Of a DNA stretch of 42,810 nucleotides, positions 1 through 8,379 are shown in pieces (position 1 is the stretch's first letter; each line of letters begins with the position of its first letter). The DNA comes from Virgisporangium aurantiacum. GTDB taxonomy: Bacteria > Actinomycetota > Actinomycetes > Mycobacteriales > Micromonosporaceae. Below the pieces are notes generated by a model. The model did not search any database, was not told the origin of the DNA, and was given only the letters and a program-made list of their open reading frames with translations. The translations under genes and the position numbers were made by a program. The stretch is taken from NCBI RefSeq assembly GCF_016863635.1, contig NZ_BOPG01000117.1, positions 1-42,810 on the forward strand, given 5' to 3'.

Positions 1-1877
1 AACGGCTTGCCCGCGTCGCCGACCTGGATGAAGAAGCTCCTGGGTTCGAGATCGAACAGGTAGTCGGGCACAAGGCCGGAGACCGCGTCGACGAACTCGT
101 CGTCGAGCTCCACGTCGGTATCGGACGCGGCCGCCCGTGTCATGCGACGGATCAGTTCCTGCCGTGCTTCACTCATCGCGTCCACTTCGGGCAACCGCAG
201 CCAGTTCGGGTCCGGTACGAATGCGCCGTTCTCGTCGAACGTCGGGCGCGATGTCACCTTCTGGTAGTGGGCGAAGTAGTCCTGGTGAAATTCGTGCACG
301 AATCGGAGCACGTCATCGCACCGTCCGCCGATCCCGTAGCGGGCGGTGAAGAATCCGTGCAGGCTCAGCCGTTGCGGCACCGTGGAGTCGAACAGCGGCA
401 GCAGACGCGCCAGTTGGCACAGGGAGGGGAGCAGCGATTGGTGCCACGCCTGCGGGTCGGCCACCGCGCCCGCGCCGGCGACGGATACGTCCTCGTACAC
501 CAGGTTGCTCGGCATGCTCGGGTTCGACGCGCCGAGCTGCCGTTGGGTCTCTTCCAGACGCACCCGGATCGTGTCGATCAGACTCCGCCGCGCTTCGTGA
601 TCGGCCGACGGATACTGCTTCGCCAGTTGTGAGACCTCGCCGAGCCCCTCTGCGGCGTCCCGTCCCCACGGCGTGTCCAGCCGCGCCAGACCATGCCGGA
701 AGGACTCCACTGGATCGGTGTGGTGGACGTCGAGATGCAGACTCGGCGCCACGAGAAGGCCGAGCTGGAGGAGGCGCCTCAGGTACTCGCGCACGTCTTC
801 GGGGGACCGGTTGTCCCGATCGGCCGCGCTGAGCAACTCGGTCAGCTTCCCGAAGGAGATGTCCGGCCGCTCACCCAGGACGGTCATGACCTCCTGGAGG
901 AGGGTGCCCTGTGTGAGGTAGAAGAGGTTCTCACGCATGCTGTCCACGCCCGTCGGGGTGTCGTAGTCACCGACCACCCGGACCCGCCGCACGTAGCGCA
1001 CCCGCTCCGTGTCCGCCCGCGAGCCCGACGTGAGGCGCACCGGCAGTTCCTGACGCAGTGCGAGCCGCTCGACGATGACGTCGATCAGGCGCGCCAGCGC
1101 TGCGATGTTCAGGCGAGCGTGGCTGTGCCACGGCACGTCCAGATCGATGGCAGGGAAGACGGTACCGCTGCCGGACTCGAACCGCCCGAGCGCGACCGCC
1201 GTGAACGTGCTGAAGGGGCTCGTCTTGCAGGCGATGCGGTACACGTACTCGAGCAGCGACCGCTCGATGCGGCGCGCACGCTTGTTCAGCGGCCCGGGTT
1301 TGGCGTTCAGGTAGGTCGGCAGGTAGCGGTCCAGCGAGGGTGACGCCAGCAGGACGCCGTTGCGCAGCCTGGGATCGCGTGCCAGGTCACGCAGATGCGC
1401 GCGCGCCACCTCGGCTTCCTCGGCCACGACGGCGGCGCCTCGCCGAAGCTCATCCTCGTAGGCGGCGCGCCGGTCCAGCCACCCGAGCAGAGCATCGCGG
1501 TTCCGGTCTTCGAGGTGTTCGGCGAGCGCCCTGGCCGAGGCCGGGTCCTTGGGCAACCGGCGGTTGAAGACGTCACGTCTCAACGCAAGGAGCTGACGTC
1601 GCCGGTGCTCGTCGGTATGGTCGGCAATGGAGTCCTGCAATGCGTCGGCGATGGTGTTCTTCGTTGTGTCCAACGCCGTCTCGGCCGCCAACACGGCATC
1701 GGCCCATTGCGTCCCGCGCGGGTTCGCCAGAGGCGCCACGGCATCGATCGGCATCCCGGACACCCGCAGTATGAACTGCGGTGTGACGATCCACTGCCTG
1801 CCGTTCGCGTGCCGTGCGGGATGGCCGTCGACCGTGGACGGTCCATTCGTGCCGAGCCTGGAATCCCTTTCTACCAC
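1..1877 (-). CDS. LanB-type RiPP dehydratase, glutamylation domain (partial, runs off the left edge)
   Basis: LanB-type enzymes glutamylate Ser/Thr side chains of a precursor peptide with glutamyl-tRNA; elimination then gives dehydroalanine/dehydrobutyrine. The start is GTG at 1877, preceded by GAGGAGGTG about six bases upstream and 27 bases after the stop of the dehydrogenase gene, so it ends a four-gene minus-strand operon. The frame stays open for 625 codons to the window edge. Typical family sequence is visible: LDRYLPTYLNAKPGPLNKR, then ERSLLEYVYRIACKTSPFST (roughly residues 190-225), the conserved Arg and 'SPFxTF' segment of LanB N-terminal domains. Thiopeptide and goadsporin pathways use split LanB proteins; the elimination partner is not in the window and would be expected to the left. 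Confidence is high for the family; the C-terminus and any fused domain cannot be seen. Confidence 0.88.
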   Translation of the reverse strand, partial: MVERDSRLGTNGPSTVDGHPARHANGRQWIVTPQFILRVSGMPIDAVAPLANPRGTQWADAVLAAETALDTTKNTIADALQDSIADHTDEHRRRQLLALRRDVFNRRLPKDPASARALAEHLEDRNRDALLGWLDRRAAYEDELRRGAAVVAEEAEVARAHLRDLARDPRLRNGVLLASPSLDRYLPTYLNAKPGPLNKRARRIERSLLEYVYRIACKTSPFSTFTAVALGRFESGSGTVFPAIDLDVPWHSHARLNIAALARLIDVIVERLALRQELPVRLTSGSRADTERVRYVRRVRVVGDYDTPTGVDSMRENLFYLTQGTLLQEVMTVLGERPDISFGKLTELLSAADRDNRSPEDVREYLRRLLQLGLLVAPSLHLDVHHTDPVESFRHGLARLDTPWGRDAAEGLGEVSQLAKQYPSADHEARRSLIDTIRVRLEETQRQLGASNPSMPSNLVYEDVSVAGAGAVADPQAWHQSLLPSLCQLARLLPLFDSTVPQRLSLHGFFTARYGIGGRCDDVLRFVHEFHQDYFAHYQKVTSRPTFDENGAFVPDPNWLRLPEVDAMSEARQELIRRMTRAAASDTDVELDDEFVDAVSGLVPDYLFDLEPRSFFIQVGDAGKP

Positions 1878-1904
1878 TGGGATCACCTCCTCAAGTCGCT
1901 GAGA

Positions 1905-3539
1905 TCAACTGAGCCGGAAGTGGAAGTCGGGGGCATTCCGCCGTTCATGTCCGAGCATGATGATCAACAATGGCCATTCCTGGTTGTCGCCGTCGCGGTC
2001 CGGGTCGTTCTGGCTGTCGATGTGCTCGACGTACGACACGTTGTCGAAGCCCAACGCGGCCCCGCAGCCGATGCCGATCGCGGCGGCGGCGAGATACATG
2101 GCCTGGGCGGCGGCTCCGACCTCGGCGTTGAGGACCCGGTATCCGCGCTGCCCGGTGGCTGCTAACACCGCGTGCGGCCGTGCCAGCACGGTCACGACCG
2201 CGGCGACCTGTTCCATGTTGTAGTTGTTCAGGAAGTAGGTGCGTTGAAGGAACGACGTGCTGACACCGACGCCCAGGGGCGTCAGCGTGTTGGTGGCGAC
2301 GCTGTAGTCGTAGACATCCGGGGCGACGCCGTCGACATGGTTGGCGAAAACGGCCAGCCTCGTCAGCTCCGGCGTGCCGTCCGGATGTTTGACGTCCGAC
2401 ACGAGACGGGCCCCGAGCGTGCCCGCGCGCAGCACCGCACCGAGTTCGGCCTGTCCGAGACCGTCGTGGGCGCTGAATCGGCCGAAGCTGCTGCGGCGAC
2501 GGCGCAGCGCGTCCCGCACCGTGGTCCGGAGCGGGCATGGTTCGGCCAGCGCGATGGCGTCGTTCCCGCCGCCGTCGTCGTGGCGCGGCCGCGCCGCCGC
2601 CAGCTGCTCGGCCGGCGGACGGTCGGCCACCTGAACGGTGACGGTCGAGTCGTGTACGCGCTCGACGATCGGATGCCGGACGACGGTTCGTGACCTTTCC
2701 ATCGGGACAGCCGCAACTCGAAGCTCCGGGACGGCACCGTGTCGAACCGTCGACGGAGGGTTTTTGCCACAGGGCAGCGGCACGACGGCGAAGACGCTTT
2801 CTTCGTGCGTCCGTACGCCCAGCAGCCGGTTGAGTGCTTCCTCATCGAAGGTGAACAGCGGGCGCAGCGGTACACCGGCCGCGCGTGACCACAACTGCCA
2901 CGTCCCCAACGCCGTGCCGACGTCCATCGTGACCGCGTGGTAGCTGAAGCTGCGGTACTTGAACGAGTTCTTCCAGAACTTGACCGTGACGAGGAGGAAC
3001 TGGTCACTCGCGGTCTCCGCCGGGGCGATCGCGCGGCGCACCTGACCCGTGGCGTCGCCGATCAGTAGCCGCTGGACCCCATGCTGCGCCGGCGAGTAGT
3101 TGTAGACACCGGGCAGCGTCGGTCCGCTGGGGCCGGAGACCCAGTAGATCTCCAGCGGATACAGGCCACCGCCCGAGGCGGTGCCGCGAGACCAGACGGC
3201 GAGCGGATAGTACGGCAGTGCCATCGAGTCGTCGTTGGGGGTGATAGCTAGCCGCCGCCCACCGTACGCGTAGGAGTCCCGCAGCATCTCGTAGAGCATG
3301 GGCATGGTGAACGTGTCGTTGCTCTCGGGAAGCTGCCCGACCAGGCTCTCCTCGAGGGTGGCGAGCGCGATTCTCGCGGCCGGTAGCGGGACCGCGCCGA
3401 TGCCCGGATAGACGTTGTGCTTCCGTGGCTGGTCGGCCCAGTCAGGCTTGAAGTCCCAGTCCTCCATCGGCGATCGGTTGCGGCGCACGATCGCGTCGAG
3501 GTACTGGCTCGCCGTTTCGATGGGATCCTCTGTGTCCAT
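1905..3539 (-). CDS. SagB-type FMN-dependent azoline dehydrogenase (two tandem nitroreductase-fold halves)
   Basis: SagB/ThcOx-family flavoproteins oxidise thiazolines and (methyl)oxazolines to aromatic azoles after YcaO cyclodehydration. The 544-residue protein has two nitroreductase-like halves: the first contains SGGGLYPLEIYWVSG and YHAVTMDVGTALGTWQLW; the second contains RRRSSFGRFS, FLNNYNMEQVAAVV, GAAAQAMYLAAAAIGIGCG and LLIIMLGHE. The two-domain layout is common in azole-RiPP dehydrogenases. The ATG at 3539 is chosen because GGAG lies six bases upstream; a 31-residue N-terminal extension is possible in frame but would overlap the YcaO gene. It lies 37 bases after the YcaO stop and 27 bases before the LanB start, so the genes are surely co-transcribed. 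FMN-binding residues were not mapped individually. Confidence 0.87.
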   Translation of the reverse strand: MDTEDPIETASQYLDAIVRRNRSPMEDWDFKPDWADQPRKHNVYPGIGAVPLPAARIALATLEESLVGQLPESNDTFTMPMLYEMLRDSYAYGGRRLAITPNDDSMALPYYPLAVWSRGTASGGGLYPLEIYWVSGPSGPTLPGVYNYSPAQHGVQRLLIGDATGQVRRAIAPAETASDQFLLVTVKFWKNSFKYRSFSYHAVTMDVGTALGTWQLWSRAAGVPLRPLFTFDEEALNRLLGVRTHEESVFAVVPLPCGKNPPSTVRHGAVPELRVAAVPMERSRTVVRHPIVERVHDSTVTVQVADRPPAEQLAAARPRHDDGGGNDAIALAEPCPLRTTVRDALRRRRSSFGRFSAHDGLGQAELGAVLRAGTLGARLVSDVKHPDGTPELTRLAVFANHVDGVAPDVYDYSVATNTLTPLGVGVSTSFLQRTYFLNNYNMEQVAAVVTVLARPHAVLAATGQRGYRVLNAEVGAAAQAMYLAAAAIGIGCGAALGFDNVSYVEHIDSQNDPDRDGDNQEWPLLIIMLGHERRNAPDFHFRLS

Positions 3540-3576
3540 GCGTGACTCCATACGTGCGCGGTGCCGGCGGGCCGGT

Positions 3577-5538
3577 TCACGGGAAGGGATGCGGGGCCCG
3601 GTTGAGCTCCGAGGCTTCGAGATCGCGGTCACGCCACCCGATCCGGTTCAGGACAGTGCGGGTGCGCGTCATGTGCAATGCGCGTTGGCGGCTCCAGCCG
3701 AAGTCGATCGGCAACAGGCCGGGGATCACCACGCTCGCCGTGCGGATCGGGATCTCTTCCTGCTCGGGCGAGGTCTGGTCGACGACGATCAGATCGAAGC
3801 CGGCCTCGACCACGGACCGAACGCAGAAATTGAGGTCGTCCAGCAGATCGAGGGTGCGCGGTCGGGTTCGTTGCCAGTCCTGGTACACGGCCTGCACCGG
3901 GCGCGGGTCGGCCGGCCGTCCGTCGCCGAGCAGATGCGCGGCGTGGTGCGCCATCTCGGGAAGGCCGAAGAGCGCGGCATGATCGGACAGGGAAAGAACC
4001 CGATCGAACGCGGCCGCCCTCGTGGAGATCTCCCGCGCGTGCAACTTTGTGTAGTCGGCGAATTCCGGAATCGCGGACGCGACCTCGTACAGGCCGGAGG
4101 CGATCGCGGCTTCGGGGTCGAAACTGGCCCCGGAGCCGAAGATCAGCGTGCCCATGCCGCCGTCTCTGCGTTGGGCGACGACGATCACGACCGGAATCGG
4201 AAACCCGATCCTGGCGTCGAACAGACGGATGTCGTATCCGTACATCGAGATCCGGTCGATCATCAGACGGCTGCGGACGGTCGTGCAGCTGTGCGCGTCG
4301 ACCTCCGGTAGCTGTGGCTTGGCGTACCAGGCGATCAGGAACGCGTCGCGTTCGATCAGTTCGAGGGCCGCATGGAGTATCGCCTCTTCAAGGCAGCCAC
4401 CGGACGCACACCCGTTGGAGCACTCCTGGACGAATCTGCCGACCTGATCCACCAGGTGGTAGTAGGTGATCGACGCGGGAACCAGAACGGGACGCACGTC
4501 GCGCAGCGAGAAGCCCCACACCCACGGGATCGCAAGATCGGGGTGGAAGGGCACGTAGTGCCGGCTACCGGCGTAGAACTCGTCGGAGTAGAGGCCGCAC
4601 TCGGCGGGATCGAGCGCCGTGTCCCTCAGGTTCCGGTACGTGTCGACCATGACCTTCGAGAATCCTCGGGGCTGCGTGCCGGCGATCCGTTCGTGGGCTT
4701 CCATCATTCCCAGGAGTGCGCTGCGGGCGTAGGAGTCGGAGTGACCGGCCCAGAGCGTCTCCTGGATGTAGCCGCCACCTCGAATGCCGAGGTGGCCTTT
4801 CACGTGGGCCGTCGTCGTGCTCGTCAGGCCCGGATCGGCGCCGGTACCGGCCACCCCGCAGACAGGATTGACGTAGGCGTCCTGTTCCAGGTCGTAGCCG
4901 GCGACCGGGTTGATGCGGAAGTCGTCGATCGATCGTTTCGTCCGGCTGCGGAGGATGACGCGCGCATTCTCGGCGCTGTCCTCGGTCGGAACACCGCATC
5001 GCGGGCACTGGGAGTCCGCGACGATTGGATAGCGTCGCACCGTCAGGTCCTTGAGCCGTAGCTCGTGCACGAACGGATGGCCGTGCCGGTCGGTGGGCCG
5101 TGCGGCCGGTGGCACATCTGCGGTGTGCCGTACCGATTGCCAGATGGCCTCCAACCCGAACCCTGTCAGGAACAGCGACGCGTGGTGCGCCGCGACCGGT
5201 CGTCCGCTCTCCAGGGCATCACGGACCACGCCGGTCCGGACCAGTTGCCACCGTCGTGCAAGGCAGAGGAAACAGGGTCCTTCCCCGCCGAGTGGGCCGA
5301 TCAGTACGGTGCCGCCGGTCAGATAGACGGGCAGCACTCCGCGTGTGCCGGTATCCGGGATGTCGGGGTGCCGTGGCATTCCGGGGTCGGCCGACAGCAT
5401 GTCGTGCGCGCCGAGCAGCGCCACGTGCAGCCTCACCGGGTGCTGACGTCGCCCGGCAGCCCGGATCAACCGGTCGTGAAGGTAGTGGGCGACCAGTCGC
5501 TGATCATCGGCGAGCACCTGTGGGACGCGGCAATTCAT
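3577..5538 (-). CDS. Zn-domain/YcaO fusion cyclodehydratase (TOMM family), copy 1
   Basis: TOMM YcaO proteins use ATP to convert Cys, Ser and Thr of a precursor peptide to azolines. This 653-residue protein has an N-terminal domain with two Cys pairs (GPCFLCLARRW near 95 and SQCPRCGVP near 180), the zinc tetrathiolate expected of the cyclodehydratase partner domain. The YcaO domain follows: an E-x-x-x-ER element in SALLGMMEAHERIAG, then SNGCASGGCLEEAILHAALE with LIERDAF, and GASFDPEAAIASGLYEVAS. It ends in RAPHPFP, a short form of the Pro-rich C-terminus of azoline-forming YcaO enzymes. The start ATG overlaps the stop of the upstream ThiF-like gene (ATGA), which suggests translational coupling. 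A second, similar fusion lies at 8380-10305, so this one may handle only part of the residues. No TfuA is seen, which argues against thioamide formation. Confidence 0.9.
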   Translation of the reverse strand: MNCRVPQVLADDQRLVAHYLHDRLIRAAGRRQHPVRLHVALLGAHDMLSADPGMPRHPDIPDTGTRGVLPVYLTGGTVLIGPLGGEGPCFLCLARRWQLVRTGVVRDALESGRPVAAHHASLFLTGFGLEAIWQSVRHTADVPPAARPTDRHGHPFVHELRLKDLTVRRYPIVADSQCPRCGVPTEDSAENARVILRSRTKRSIDDFRINPVAGYDLEQDAYVNPVCGVAGTGADPGLTSTTTAHVKGHLGIRGGGYIQETLWAGHSDSYARSALLGMMEAHERIAGTQPRGFSKVMVDTYRNLRDTALDPAECGLYSDEFYAGSRHYVPFHPDLAIPWVWGFSLRDVRPVLVPASITYYHLVDQVGRFVQECSNGCASGGCLEEAILHAALELIERDAFLIAWYAKPQLPEVDAHSCTTVRSRLMIDRISMYGYDIRLFDARIGFPIPVVIVVAQRRDGGMGTLIFGSGASFDPEAAIASGLYEVASAIPEFADYTKLHAREISTRAAAFDRVLSLSDHAALFGLPEMAHHAAHLLGDGRPADPRPVQAVYQDWQRTRPRTLDLLDDLNFCVRSVVEAGFDLIVVDQTSPEQEEIPIRTASVVIPGLLPIDFGWSRQRALHMTRTRTVLNRIGWRDRDLEASELNRAPHPFP

Positions 5539-7805
5539 GTCGCGGGTCGGGTGAGGAGCACCCGCACCGTGCCCACAGCCGCCTGAGACCTGAGCTCGGG
5601 GGTCGTGGTTTCGACGACGAGTACGTCGCGACCGTCGTCGGAGAGCTCGTCGACGAGCTCGGCGGCGTTGCCGGGCGGGTTCCGGGAGGTGCCAGGTGAA
5701 GGATCATCGGACGCGTGCACGACGCGGGCGTCGAACCCGGGCAGGAACGGCCCGCCGAGGTCGACCTCGTCCGCTTCCGCGAGGTGATGCATCTGGACCA
5801 GTCCGGCAAGGTCCCGCAGGGCCGCGACGACTGCGGCTTCCCGGGACAGCGCAGCCCGTACGGTCCACAGCGGCTGCGGCGCATGATCCGGGGTGCGGGC
5901 GAGAACAACGCTGGCGTTTCGCCAACGTGAGATCTCGAGCACCTCCGGCGGGGCGTCGAGGTTGTCGAAGGTCCTCAGCAGGAACTCCAGCTCCGACCCC
6001 GCCGGAGGAGCCCCGCGGTCGATCCGACGGGGCTCGCTCCGCGCCGAAACGGCGTCGCGCAGAGCCTCGAAGGCGAGCGCTGACAACAGGCCCGTCCGGA
6101 CGGCCTCGCCGATCGTCGCTCCGGCTCCACCGCCCGCGCCGCTGCGTTCGAACACCGCGTCGGAGTTGAGCGTCGAGAACGGGTGGACCGCCGCGGCCGG
6201 TACCAGCCGTTGCGCCCCGGTTATCAACGACGTCGCGGGAAGCCACGGGAGCGGTTCGTCTTCGTCGACCGCCAGCCCTGTCGAGCCGGACAGCTCGGTC
6301 GGGGACAGCGTGTTCGGCATCGCCGTCGAACCGGTCACCGCCCGTCGGATACTCGCGACCTGGCCGACATAGACGAGCAGCGCGGCGCGCAGCGCACTCC
6401 GGCGCGCGACCGGCAGGTAGTGCAGATCGAACGCCGTGATCAGCCGAGGCCGCATGCCGGTACCGGGCTGGGCACCGAGGCGAACTCGGCTGACCTTCAG
6501 CGGTGACTGGTCCACTGTCGCGTCGTCGAACGTCGACAGCACCCCGGTGTGCAAGCCGACCAGCTTGTCGGCCTCCGCCAACACCGTTCCGAGGCGCTCC
6601 CGGTCGTCTCGGGCGGCGCTGAACGGTCTCGGCACCTCCTCGTGGACAACCTGCGGCGTGACGGGCACGGCGGCCTCGAAGTCCTGGTGGTCCGCGCACG
6701 ACGGGCAGAGCGGGTGGGGCCACAGCCGTTCGCGCTTGGACTCCAGCGTCGAGATGTCCTGGATCAGGACGCCGTGGTCCGTCTCCGCGTCGAACGAGCC
6801 GGTGACCAGTCGGAACAGATCGAAGGCGAGGGCATTGCCCACCATCGCCGCGAGCTGCGGGTTGAGCCGTGGGGCGGCCGGGGCGAGGTCCCCGCTCGCG
6901 ATGCCGTGCCATAGGGCGGCCGCATCGCTCGGGTCGGCGTTGGCTCCGTAGCGGAGCATGGAGCACTGCCAACATCCGGCGGTCGCCGGGCGGGTGACCG
7001 GACCGATGATCACCTTCGATCCGATCGAGGTGGCGGGCAGTACCACCGGGCCGCCGGTCACGCCGGCGTGGACAAGCCGCCGGAGCGCGGCCAACCCGAT
7101 GTCGTCGCTGGATGCGATCACAAAGTCGTAGGCGTTCAGGGCGTGTGACGCGAGGACCTCGCCCACCGTGAGGTCCAACGGCAGAACCATCGGGGGAGTC
7201 CCGGCCTCGGCCAACTCCGCCATGCACCCGGCCAGTCTCTCCCTGACGGCGGCGGTGTCCTCGGCCGGGTTGTTCGACGAGGAAGCGACAAGGCTCAGCG
7301 AACCGAGTCCGTTTCGGAGGAGGCTCTCCGCGGCTGCCCGGTTCACGCGACCGGTGCCCAGCATCAGCACCGTCGTGTTCCGAAAGCGCTGGAACCGTGC
7401 CGCGGACTCGTCGACGAAGTGCTCCACGTAATTCAGCTGCACGGAGAACGCCTCCGCGACGGCCGGATCGATGTCGACGTCGTTCGAGAGGTGTACGTTT
7501 CGCGCGAAACCCCGCTCGACGAGGGAGCGCACGAGTGAGACGGCCATCGCCTGCCGTTCGGGCGCCAGGTTCGCACACAGATCGCGGACCGTGTATTCAC
7601 CTGTCAGATAGGGCGCGAGCGAGCACATGAAGCGGTACGCGAACTGTCCCTTGACAACGTAGACCTGGTCGGTGTTTCGTACGACGACCCCGTGGCCGAT
7701 GTCGTAGAACAGCACATCGTGGCCCAGCCTGGGCCTGACGGCGAAGTCGTCGGCGCCCGGAGGACCTGTGTGTTTCCTTTCCGGCTCGAGCTCCGTCGCA
7801 GTCAT
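5535..7805 (-). CDS. Ocin-ThiF-like TOMM leader-peptide-binding protein (E1-like)
   Basis: Proteins of this family (TIGR03693-like) bind the precursor's leader through an N-terminal winged-helix RiPP recognition element and present it to the YcaO enzyme. Here 756 residues are predicted. The N-terminus (about 25-105: VLFYDIGHGVVVRNTDQVYV to LVERGFARNV) fits such a recognition domain. A Rossmann-like segment TVLMLGTGRVNRAAAESLL follows, and later Cys pairs CWQCSMLRYG and PLCPSCADH typical of the Zn site. The frame is open up to 8435, but that would run antisense through the precursor gene. ATG 7805 is preferred because AAGGAAG precedes it and the recognition domain starts just after. The gene heads the minus-strand operon, divergent from the precursor with 243 bases between, and its stop overlaps the next start. 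Confidence 0.85.
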   Translation of the reverse strand: MTATELEPERKHTGPPGADDFAVRPRLGHDVLFYDIGHGVVVRNTDQVYVVKGQFAYRFMCSLAPYLTGEYTVRDLCANLAPERQAMAVSLVRSLVERGFARNVHLSNDVDIDPAVAEAFSVQLNYVEHFVDESAARFQRFRNTTVLMLGTGRVNRAAAESLLRNGLGSLSLVASSSNNPAEDTAAVRERLAGCMAELAEAGTPPMVLPLDLTVGEVLASHALNAYDFVIASSDDIGLAALRRLVHAGVTGGPVVLPATSIGSKVIIGPVTRPATAGCWQCSMLRYGANADPSDAAALWHGIASGDLAPAAPRLNPQLAAMVGNALAFDLFRLVTGSFDAETDHGVLIQDISTLESKRERLWPHPLCPSCADHQDFEAAVPVTPQVVHEEVPRPFSAARDDRERLGTVLAEADKLVGLHTGVLSTFDDATVDQSPLKVSRVRLGAQPGTGMRPRLITAFDLHYLPVARRSALRAALLVYVGQVASIRRAVTGSTAMPNTLSPTELSGSTGLAVDEDEPLPWLPATSLITGAQRLVPAAAVHPFSTLNSDAVFERSGAGGGAGATIGEAVRTGLLSALAFEALRDAVSARSEPRRIDRGAPPAGSELEFLLRTFDNLDAPPEVLEISRWRNASVVLARTPDHAPQPLWTVRAALSREAAVVAALRDLAGLVQMHHLAEADEVDLGGPFLPGFDARVVHASDDPSPGTSRNPPGNAAELVDELSDDGRDVLVVETTTPELRSQAAVGTVRVLLTRPAT

Positions 7806-8048
7806 TGTCGCGATCACTTCCTTAGCATTGATGCCGTGCATCGTGGTTGCGTGCCGGGACACCGGGATCCCGCGCAACCTCTCCGGCGGGTTGCCGTCCG
7901 TCCCGCCGAGGAAGAAGTATGCGTCCGACCGCTGGCGTTCTGATGGCGTCCACGAGGCAGCGGGCGCCATCGACGCGCCAGCGATTCGGTAGTGGATCGC
8001 TGCGATACTCGGCACCGGTAACCGCCCGTGCGGATGAGAGGAAGCTCC
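7806..8048. promoter_or_regulatory. Divergent intergenic region between the ThiF-like operon and the precursor gene
   Basis: These 243 bases separate two divergent starts, so they should hold both promoters of the RiPP cluster. No convincing -35/-10 pair or repeated operator could be picked by eye. The only clear signals are the ribosome binding sites at its ends: AAGGAAG for the minus gene and GAGAGGAAG for the precursor. Confidence 0.45.
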
Positions 8049-8249
8049 ATGCAGACTGCAGAGAAGCCACTGTCGGGGCTGTTCCAGGAACTGGAACAGC
8101 TGGGGTCGGAGACCTTCGAGGTGTCGGACTACACCGACGTCGACATTCACCTGGCCAACGCCGCGGGTTCCACGAGCTGCTGTTTGTCCACCAGCTGCAC
8201 CAGCACGAGCTGCAGCAGTGGAAACGGCCACTCGGGCTCTGAGTGCTAG
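8049..8249 (+). CDS. Thiopeptide-like RiPP precursor peptide, 66 aa
   Basis: This is the peptide the surrounding enzymes would modify. ATG 8049 follows GAGAGGAAG at good spacing. Residues 1-40 form an acidic leader; its segment ETFEVSDYTDVD resembles the LEISDYMDE region of thiostrepton-type leaders. From about residue 41 the sequence turns to Ser/Thr/Cys: STSCCLSTSCTSTSCSS, then GNGHSGSEC. Taking Ser43 (followed by Cys44) as core position 1, Ser52 is position 10, the spacing used for the 26-membered macrocycle of thiostrepton-type peptides; Ser54 would instead give a 32-membered ring. Cys44, 45, 50 and 55 are likely thiazole sources. The last nine residues after the usual 'SS' end are unusual and could be a follower that is removed. 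A linear azole peptide of the goadsporin type remains possible because no pyridine synthase is visible. Confidence 0.88.
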   Translation: MQTAEKPLSGLFQELEQLGSETFEVSDYTDVDIHLANAAGSTSCCLSTSCTSTSCSSGNGHSGSEC

Positions 8250-8269
8250 CAGTTCGGCCGCGTGACAGT

Positions 8270-8310
8270 CGCCGGCTATCCGCGGACTCCGCAGGTAGCC
8301 GGCGTTTGTC
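8270..8310 (+). terminator. Hairpin after the precursor gene (attenuator or terminator)
   Basis: A perfect nine-base stem, CGCCGGCTA (8270-8278) and TAGCCGGCG (8296-8304), with a 17-base loop is followed by a short T-rich stretch, 20 bases after the precursor stop. In RiPP operons such a partly leaky hairpin commonly makes precursor mRNA more abundant than mRNA of the downstream enzymes. Whether it terminates fully is not visible. Confidence 0.6.
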
Positions 8311-8379
8311 GGCTGCGCAACCGTGGTGTGACGGACCGGGAGGATTCGTCGACCGTCATCCTCGCGCAAAGGAGAGCGC

